From Thiopseudomonas sp. (GTDB lineage Bacteria; Pseudomonadota; Gammaproteobacteria; Pseudomonadales; Pseudomonadaceae), in NCBI GenBank assembly GCA_023228985.1, contig JALOAC010000028.1, forward strand, positions 1 through 28,992: a DNA stretch of 28,992 bases. The letters run 5' to 3'. This document shows, piece after piece, positions 1-5,317 of this stretch. Each line of letters begins with the position of its first letter. Positions within the stretch are counted from its first letter, which is position 1. Below the pieces are notes generated by a model, which saw only the letters and a program-made list of their open reading frames with translations, searched no databases and was not told the DNA's origin. The position numbers were made by a program, and so were the translations under genes.

Positions 1-80
1 TCCGAACTCAGTAGTGAAACGATGCATCGCCGATGGTAGTGTGGGGTCTCCCCATGTGAGAGTAGGTCACCGTCAAGCGC
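1..80 (+). rRNA. rrf: 5S ribosomal RNA, 3' portion
   Basis: The first 80 bases are the 3' two-thirds of a 5S rRNA. They contain the strongly conserved blocks CCGAACTCAG, AGTGAAAC, the CGCCGATGGTAGTGTGGGG helix region and GAGAGTAGG. The gene is cut by the window edge, so roughly 35-40 bases of its 5' end lie outside. It is presumably the last gene of an rRNA operon read rightward into this window, and a terminator follows within 6 bases. The exact 3' end (about 80) is estimated from the family rather than from a visible processing site. Confidence 0.95.
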
Positions 81-85
81 CTAAT

Positions 86-122
86 AAAAAACCCTTGCAG
101 ATTAGCTCTGCAGGGGTTTTTT
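86..122 (+). terminator. rRNA operon terminator
   Basis: A rho-independent terminator directly follows the 5S gene. A 15-bp stem (arms 86-100 and 108-122, one G-T wobble, AT-rich base) encloses a 7-nt loop and runs into a T tract. It ends the rRNA operon transcript. Confidence 0.92.
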
Positions 123-210
123 TATGCGTGCAGGTTTAGTTCATACACTGAAGTGAGTGAAAGTAACTAATAGTCGAAGGGTGAACACCAAGAAAGGCGC
201 GAAGTAGACT

Positions 211-279
211 AGGTCAGCGCCCAACCATCAAGCGAGCACCCAATAAAAACCCCTACAGATAAGTACTGCAGAGGTTTTT
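211..279 (+). repeat. Decayed second copy of the 5S tail and terminator
   Basis: This stretch repeats the layout of the 5S 3' end plus its terminator, offset by 159 bases. It has an AGGTCA block, a TCAAGCG block, AATAAAAA, then a 14-bp imperfect hairpin (arms 245-258 and 266-279, two mismatches, 7-nt loop) with a T run. The sequence after the hairpin (GATGCTTGCA) also matches that after the first copy (TATGCGTGCA). It looks like a tandem duplication that has drifted, or the remains of a second 5S gene whose body was deleted. It may still act as a backup terminator. Nothing else is recognisable between 123 and 372. Confidence 0.6.
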
Positions 280-372
280 AGATGCTTGCAAAAACTAAGA
301 CTCATTTTTAATTAGGTCACACCCACAGAGTGCCGCTATTTATCTGCTTGAAGAAAAAACAGCCTTCGCGGG

Positions 373-519
373 TTAAAGACGACGACCTTGAATCAAGCGC
401 AGTATAATAACTACCACTGCAATGACGAGCAAAATATGGATGAACCCACCCATGGTGTATGAGCTGACTATACCCAAAAGCCAGAGCACCACTAAAATAA
501 TAGCAATAGTTTGTAGCAT
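373..519 (-). CDS. Small Lmo0937-type membrane protein, 48 residues
   Basis: This is a 48-codon gene read leftward with a good ribosome-binding site (GGAG, 7 bases before the ATG). The protein is almost wholly hydrophobic. Residues 3-18 (starting QTIAIILVVLWLLG) and about 27-41 (HILLVIAVVVIILR) form two membrane segments joined by a short SSYTMGGF turn, and the protein ends in a basic QGRRL tail. Length, two-helix layout and the WLLG...G.IHILLVIAVVVI pattern fit the Lmo0937/DUF5670 family of tiny membrane proteins, whose function is not established. It lies downstream of the TRIC gene on the same strand with a 123-base gap, so it may have its own promoter. Family assignment is from memory of the pattern; coding status is well supported by the start site and composition. 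Confidence 0.75.
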   Translation of the reverse strand: MLQTIAIILVVLWLLGIVSSYTMGGFIHILLVIAVVVIILRLIQGRRL

Positions 520-552
520 GTTAACGCTCCTTTTGTGCAGCTAAATAGCTGA

Positions 553-598
553 ACCGTACATCTTAGACAGTGAAAAGCTCTTGGTGTGCGGTTTTTTT
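553..598 (+). terminator. Candidate rightward terminator
   Basis: An 8-bp stem (ACCGTACA at 553-560 with TGTGCGGT at 585-592, one G-T pair) closes a 24-nt loop and is followed by seven T residues. The T tract lies only on the rightward side, yet both flanking genes are read leftward, so it would end a rightward RNA that I cannot otherwise identify. The long loop makes this a weaker call than the other terminators here. Confidence 0.45.
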
Positions 599-642
599 AT
601 TTAGAAAGCAGGAGCGGAGCTGTTCAAAACAGTCTTTATAAA

Positions 643-1263
643 CTAATCATTCCAGCGCCCAGGAGAGTAGGAGAATACAGGTAGAGACCACTTCCACTTT
701 AAGGCAGATAAACGCAGGGTGAGGCCAAAAACAAAGGAAATGAGCAGGTTGATGTTTTCATTCACCTGCAAGTAAATAAGCCCCAAGTATAGAATAGCGA
801 CCATAAACGAAACGCTTGCGTATAACTCGTGACGAAGGACTTGTGGAGTGCGGTTACACATGATGTCGCGCAAGATGCCGCCAAAAATACCTGTGGTCAT
901 GCCTGCCATAAGGACAACGGTGAGGTGGTAATCCAGTTTTATGGCGATATTGCAGCCAATGATGGTGAAAGCCACTAAGCCCATTGAGTCGACAAGTAAA
1001 AACAGGCGGTTTAACCGGCGCATATACTTAGCAATCACTACTGTGAACATGCCGGCACCGATGGTGAGGTAGATGTAAAGTGGGTGTTGAGTCCAGGTAA
1101 CGGGGTAGTTGCCTAGCAGCATGTCGCGCACTGTGCCACCGCCTAGAGCTGTTAGAAAGGCGACGAAGGCTACGCCAAACAAGTCCATATTGCGCCGCCC
1201 AGCAGCTAGTGCTCCGGACATGGCTTCAGCGGTAATGGCTATAACGAAGATATAGGAAAGCAT
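643..1263 (-). CDS. TRIC/UPF0126 family membrane protein (glycine transporter-type)
   Basis: This is a 206-residue integral membrane protein of the trimeric intracellular cation channel / UPF0126 (YadS-like, PF03458) family. The family is built from two related three-helix halves, and both signature loops are visible: GGGTVRD at 41-47 and GGILRD at 128-133. Each ends a glycine-rich kinked helix. About seven hydrophobic segments cover residues 3-21, 29-45, 63-80, 88-105, 114-130, 150-165 and 172-187. The C-terminal tail is polar. The start is supported by AGGTG 7 bases upstream. The gene sits behind a tandem glycine riboswitch, consistent with a glycine-linked transport role as the current Pfam family name suggests. 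Whether this member carries glycine, cations or both cannot be told from sequence. Confidence 0.88.
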   Translation of the reverse strand: MLSYIFVIAITAEAMSGALAAGRRNMDLFGVAFVAFLTALGGGTVRDMLLGNYPVTWTQHPLYIYLTIGAGMFTVVIAKYMRRLNRLFLLVDSMGLVAFTIIGCNIAIKLDYHLTVVLMAGMTTGIFGGILRDIMCNRTPQVLRHELYASVSFMVAILYLGLIYLQVNENINLLISFVFGLTLRLSALKWKWSLPVFSYSPGRWND

Positions 1264-1291
1264 CAGAAAGCACCTGCAGTCTGTAATGCCC

Positions 1292-1467
1292 CTCCCTCTG
1301 TCCTGTTACCTGAGAGTTTATGCAGCAATGCTGCTTGCCCCTTCGGTGGGTTGTCGAGCAACCGCTCTCCAGTTGGCGTATTAATGGTAGTGCAGTACAT
1401 GAGCCTGAGCGTTTATGGGAGTTTGCGCCTTCGGCGGGTGCGTTTATGTCACCGCTCTCCTGCGTGC
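1292..1467 (-). promoter_or_regulatory. Tandem glycine riboswitch
   Basis: Read leftward, this leader holds two copies of the glycine aptamer core. Each has a GGAGAGCGGT 5' strand, an ACCCACCGAAGG or ACCCGCCGAAGG block, and a closing ACTCTCAGG or CGCTCAGG strand. Aptamer 1 spans about 1467-1400 and aptamer 2 about 1379-1293, with a linker of about 20 nt. The second aptamer ends about 30 bases before the TRIC gene start. No obvious terminator hairpin lies in that gap, so control at the level of translation initiation is plausible (inference). Known glycine riboswitches of this tandem type are mostly ON switches. Confidence 0.93.
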
Positions 1468-1470
1468 GAA

Positions 1471-1476
1471 AGTATA
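1471..1476 (-). promoter_or_regulatory. -10 box of the riboswitch-TRIC transcript
   Basis: TATACT on the minus strand matches 5 of 6 bases of the sigma-70 -10 consensus. It would start transcription at about 1464-1466, exactly where the first glycine aptamer begins. No good -35 hexamer is visible at 16-18 bases upstream; an A-rich tract lies in the spacer. Confidence 0.5.
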
Positions 1477-1594
1477 GTTTTTTTTCACGGGACTAGCTAG
1501 TCGACTTGTAGCAATTTACAATAGACTAACTATTATTTGCGCAGATGCAGCTAATACAACAAATAGTTAGCATCTTCGTGCTCAGGAAATATTT

Positions 1595-2932
1595 ATGTCT
1601 TACTCCCTTGATACTTTTCTTAACCATATTAAACAACGCGACCCAGAGCAGCCTGAATTCCATCAGGCGGTGGAGGAAGTGTTGCGTTCATTATGGCCTT
1701 TTTTACAGGAAAACCCGCGCTATATGCAGGCGGGTATTATTGAACGTATGGTTGAACCGGAAAGGGTGATTCTATTTCGTGTGCCTTGGGTAGACGATGC
1801 CGGTAAGGTGCATGTGAATCGCGGTTATCGCGTACAAATGAACAGCGCGATAGGACCTTACAAGGGTGGAATTCGTTTTCATCCTTCGGTAAACCTTGGC
1901 GTACTTAAGTTCTTGGCTTTTGAGCAGGTATTTAAGAACTCGCTGACGTCACTACCTATGGGTGGTGGTAAGGGTGGTGCGGACTTTGACCCTAAGGGTA
2001 AGTCTGAACAAGAAGTGATGCGCTTCTGTCAGTCCTTTATGAATGAGCTCTATCGCCATATTGGGCAGCACTTGGATGTCCCCGCAGGGGATATTGGTGT
2101 GGGTGCGCGTGAAGTGGGTTATATGTTTGGTCAGTACAAACGTCTAGCCAACGAGTTTACTTCAGTATTTACCGGCAAAGGCATGACCTATGGCGGTAGT
2201 TTGATTCGCCCTGAAGCGACCGGCTATGGTTGTGTCTATTTTGCGGAGCAAATGCTTAAGAGTGTTAAGCGCCGCTTTGAAGGTCAACGTGTGGCAATTT
2301 CCGGTTCAGGTAACGTAGCTCAGTATGCTGCGCAAAAAGTTATTGAGTTGGGTGGTAAAGTGGTTTCGTTATCGGACTCGGGCGGTACCATCTATATGCC
2401 TAATGGAATGACTAGCGAGCAGTGGTCGTATTTAATGGATTTGAAAACCGTGCGTCGTGGACGTATTGAAGAGATGGCGAAGGAGTTTGGTGCGCCGTTT
2501 TTGGCTGGCCAGCGTCCTTGGAGCCTTGAGTGTGACATTGCCATGCCTTGTGCAACGCAAAATGAGCTGAACGTTGATGATGCACGAGTGCTGATCAAAA
2601 ATGGCTGTATCTGTGTCGCTGAGGGTGCCAATATGCCTTCTACACTGGCAGCTATTGATTTGTTTCAGTCTTCAGGCATTCTTTATGCGCCTGGCAAGGC
2701 CTCTAACGCTGGCGGGGTTGCTGTCAGCGGTTTAGAAATGACGCAAAACGCTATGCGCTTGCTATGGACGGACGGGGAAGTGGACGCTAAGTTGCATAGC
2801 ATTATGCAAGGCATTCATGCGGCCTGTGTTAACTACGGTAAAGAAAACGACAGAGTTAACTATGTTAAAGGTGCTAATACGGCGGGATTTGTAAAAGTAG
2901 CTGATGCTATGTTAGCGCAGGGTATTGTTTAG
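1595..2932 (+). CDS. gdhA: NADP-dependent glutamate dehydrogenase
   Basis: GdhA reversibly aminates 2-oxoglutarate to glutamate with ammonium and NADPH in the cytoplasm. The 445-residue length fits the hexameric bacterial type. Visible features are the substrate-binding block QMNSAIGPYKGGIRFHPSVN (81-100), the catalytic-lysine motif GGGKGG (123-128, Lys126), the DVPAGDIGVG loop (161-170, with the catalytic aspartate) and the dinucleotide fold with GSGNVAQ (237-243). The strand-end SLSDSGG (258-264) is typical of the NADP-using subgroup. The start is fixed by AGGAA 6 bases upstream. It is a single-gene unit, divergent from the riboswitch-TRIC gene and convergent with pdxA, with a shared terminator behind it. 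Confidence 0.96.
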   Translation: MSYSLDTFLNHIKQRDPEQPEFHQAVEEVLRSLWPFLQENPRYMQAGIIERMVEPERVILFRVPWVDDAGKVHVNRGYRVQMNSAIGPYKGGIRFHPSVNLGVLKFLAFEQVFKNSLTSLPMGGGKGGADFDPKGKSEQEVMRFCQSFMNELYRHIGQHLDVPAGDIGVGAREVGYMFGQYKRLANEFTSVFTGKGMTYGGSLIRPEATGYGCVYFAEQMLKSVKRRFEGQRVAISGSGNVAQYAAQKVIELGGKVVSLSDSGGTIYMPNGMTSEQWSYLMDLKTVRRGRIEEMAKEFGAPFLAGQRPWSLECDIAMPCATQNELNVDDARVLIKNGCICVAEGANMPSTLAAIDLFQSSGILYAPGKASNAGGVAVSGLEMTQNAMRLLWTDGEVDAKLHSIMQGIHAACVNYGKENDRVNYVKGANTAGFVKVADAMLAQGIV

Positions 2933-2957
2933 CTAGTTTTTGATCAATAAAACGTAT

Positions 2958-3000
2958 AAAAAATGCAGCAGATACATTGACGTACTCTGCTGCATTTTTT
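2958..3000. terminator. Bidirectional terminator between gdhA and pdxA
   Basis: A 9-bp perfect GC-containing stem (TGCAGCAGA at 2964-2972 with TCTGCTGCA at 2986-2994) is extended by six A-T pairs, giving T tracts on both strands. It ends gdhA rightward and the lptD-surA-pdxA transcript leftward. Confidence 0.92.
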
Positions 3001-3047
3001 ATTGCTGTCTGACAAAGCACGCTGCTAGCCGATACAAGCTAAGCCAG

Positions 3048-4034
3048 CTAGAGTTTTGCTGCAGCCATTTGATAAGCGGTGACTAAAGCGACTTGCAAGC
3101 TTCCTGTATCTATCTCTCCGGTTCCGGCTAAGTCAAGTGCTGTGCCATGATCCACAGAGGTGCGGATAATAGGCATGCCCAAGGAGACGTTTACTGCCGA
3201 GCCAAATCCTTTGTGTTTTAGTACGGGTAGGCCTTGGTCATGATACATCGCCAAAACAGCATCACATTGTTTTAGATTGGTAGGGGTAAATACGCTATCA
3301 GCAGGTAGTGGGCCTACTAAATCCATACCCTCTTTACGTAAACGATCCAACGTCGGCGCAATAATATCTAATTCTTCACGGCCAAGATGACCATCCTCAC
3401 CTGCATGCGGGTTAAGTCCACAGACAATAATGCGAGGATTCTTGATGCCGAATTTTTCGGTCAGATCGCTGTGTAAAATACGGGTAACACTTTCTATGCG
3501 CTCTGTAGTAATGGCATCAGCAACTTCACGCAGCGGTAGGTGAGTGGTAACTAGAGCTACGCGTAACCCGTGAGTTGCCAGCATCATCACCACCTGAGGT
3601 GAGTGAGTAAGCTCTTGTAAAAACTCAGTATGCCCAGAAAAGGGCACACCGGCTTGGTTGATGACGCCCTTGTGCGCGGGGGCAGTTATCATGGCGCTAA
3701 ATAAGCCATCTATGCAGCCTTGTCCTGCTCGGGTCAAGGTTTCTAGTACATAAGGGGCGTTGGCGGTATTTAGCTGTCCGGCAACTGCAGGCTCATACAA
3801 TGGCGTGTGCCATACATAGAGTGACTGCTCTGGGGAGGGTAACTCAGGTAAGTTGTCTGGGTTTACTTCAATGATGTTTAATGGCAGGTCTAGTTGCTGA
3901 GCACGCTGTTTAAGTAATTCTGTATCGCTGATTACTATTACAGGATAGGGCTGGGCCTCTTGAGCTAAGAAAACGCACAAGTCAGGACCAATCCCTGCTG
4001 GCTCACCTGGGGTTAATGCAAAGCGCAGTGTCAT
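3048..4034 (-). CDS. pdxA: 4-hydroxythreonine-4-phosphate dehydrogenase
   Basis: PdxA oxidises 4-phosphohydroxy-L-threonine with NAD(P) in the DXP-dependent pyridoxal phosphate pathway; the product goes to PdxJ. At 328 residues it has the usual length. The start GEPAGIGPD (10-18) is the family hallmark. The three metal-ligand histidines are in place: His165 (VTTH), His210 (LNPH) and His265 (AMYHDQG). The SGHTEFL and DHGTALDLAGTG (295-306) motifs are also present. Its ATG overlaps the surA stop by 4 bases (ATGA), which implies translational coupling. In E. coli and Pseudomonas pdxA is followed by ksgA and the apaG/apaH genes; here the transcript runs straight into a terminator. Confidence 0.96.
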   Translation of the reverse strand: MTLRFALTPGEPAGIGPDLCVFLAQEAQPYPVIVISDTELLKQRAQQLDLPLNIIEVNPDNLPELPSPEQSLYVWHTPLYEPAVAGQLNTANAPYVLETLTRAGQGCIDGLFSAMITAPAHKGVINQAGVPFSGHTEFLQELTHSPQVVMMLATHGLRVALVTTHLPLREVADAITTERIESVTRILHSDLTEKFGIKNPRIIVCGLNPHAGEDGHLGREELDIIAPTLDRLRKEGMDLVGPLPADSVFTPTNLKQCDAVLAMYHDQGLPVLKHKGFGSAVNVSLGMPIIRTSVDHGTALDLAGTGEIDTGSLQVALVTAYQMAAAKL

Positions 4035-5317
4035 AATTCTTTAATCTCCACGTAGGCTTCGTCACGAATTTCACGTAGCCATACTTGCAACTCTTCTTCA
4101 TATTTGCGGTTATGAATAAGGTTTAGAGCTTGTTGTTCACGCAACTCTTGACTGCTATCGGTTATACGACGATCCAGTACTTGTAGAATATGCCAGCCGA
4201 ACTGGCTTTCAAAAGGCTTGGACAGCTCACCAATTGTTGTGTTGGTCATGACTGAACGGAAAGCGGGCACTAAGTTCTGCGGGTCAGTCCAATTAAGGTC
4301 GCCACCCTGCAGTGCTGAGCCGGGGTCTTCTGAATACTGTTTTGCCAGTTGGGCAAAGTCTTCACCACCGCTAATGCGTTCGTAAAGGCGTTGCGCTAAT
4401 TGCTGTGTCGCTGCTGGGCTACGAATTTCGCTTGGTTTGAGCAGTATGTGACGCACATGCACTTCGTCACGCATGCTGTTGTCTGTGCCTTGCTTGTCGA
4501 GTAGCTTTAAAATAATTATGCCGCCGGCAGTACGCAGGGGTTCAGTAACGTCACCGATACTCATTTGGCTAACCATGGTATCAAAGGGCGGCGGCAGCTG
4601 ACCTGCTTTACGCCAGCCCATATCCCCACCTTCAAGCGCATTTTCGCTGGCTGAGTAGCTCATAGCCAGCTGCTGGAAGTCCGCACCTTCGTATAAACGT
4701 TTTTGCACGAGCTCTACTTTTTGTTCAACCTCAGCAATTTCGTCTGCGCTTGGGCTGTCTGATAGAGGGATGAGAATGTTGGCTAAACGGTAGTCTTCAG
4801 CCAACTGCATTTTGCCCAGGGTGGAATTGAGGAAGTTTCTCACTTCCTGTTCGGTTACTTGGACTCGTTCGGCGACTCTATACTGGCGTACACGGTTGAT
4901 GATAATTTCGTTGCGAATTTGCTCACGCACATCGGCTTCTGATAAACCGTCTTGGCGCAACATGTTTAAAAAATCAGGCACTGTGGTTTGATTGCGCTGC
5001 GCGAGGCTGGCAATAGACTCGTTGAGTTCATCATCTGCAATGCGAATGCCGGAACGTTCACCAATTTGTAGCTGCAGCTCGTCCAAAATCATGCGGTCTA
5101 AAACCTGTTGCTGTAATACGTCTGCCGGCGGCAGCTCAGTATTACGGTTGCTAATGTTTTTACGGACTTCTTGCAAACGTTTTTCGAGCTGACTTTGCAT
5201 AATAATGCCGTCATCTACGATAGCGACAATACGGTCTAGGGGTTGTTCTGCGGCGTAGCTTAAACCTGCGGCACATAGCAGGCCGAGGCATAGTGTTTTG
5301 AGTGACTTAGTAAGCAT
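4031..5317 (-). CDS. surA: Periplasmic chaperone / peptidyl-prolyl isomerase SurA
   Basis: SurA escorts unfolded outer-membrane proteins through the periplasm to the BAM complex, and LptD is one of its main clients. From the chosen ATG the protein is 428 residues. It has a signal peptide of about 22 residues (LKTLCLGLLCAAGLSYA, then AEQPLD), the SurA N-terminal domain (about 23-165), a first parvulin domain (about 172-275, with ILIPLS and GGDMGW), a second parvulin domain (about 283-383, with HVRHILLKPSE and GGDLNW) and a C-terminal helix. An in-frame ATG lies 39 bases further upstream, but it falls well inside lptD and would bury the signal peptide. The ATG used here follows GAGAAG and overlaps the lptD stop by 11 bases. 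Confidence 0.95.
   Translation of the reverse strand: MLTKSLKTLCLGLLCAAGLSYAAEQPLDRIVAIVDDGIIMQSQLEKRLQEVRKNISNRNTELPPADVLQQQVLDRMILDELQLQIGERSGIRIADDELNESIASLAQRNQTTVPDFLNMLRQDGLSEADVREQIRNEIIINRVRQYRVAERVQVTEQEVRNFLNSTLGKMQLAEDYRLANILIPLSDSPSADEIAEVEQKVELVQKRLYEGADFQQLAMSYSASENALEGGDMGWRKAGQLPPPFDTMVSQMSIGDVTEPLRTAGGIIILKLLDKQGTDNSMRDEVHVRHILLKPSEIRSPAATQQLAQRLYERISGGEDFAQLAKQYSEDPGSALQGGDLNWTDPQNLVPAFRSVMTNTTIGELSKPFESQFGWHILQVLDRRITDSSQELREQQALNLIHNRKYEEELQVWLREIRDEAYVEIKEL

Noticed and set aside
123..372. tRNA or second intact 5S gene after the rRNA operon
   Set aside because: No cloverleaf or TTCGAATC-type arm is seen, and only the tail of a 5S-like sequence is recognisable.
1545..1769. 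Rightward open frame overlapping the start of gdhA
   Set aside because: It is mostly inside gdhA in another frame; gdhA has the ribosome-binding site and clear homology.
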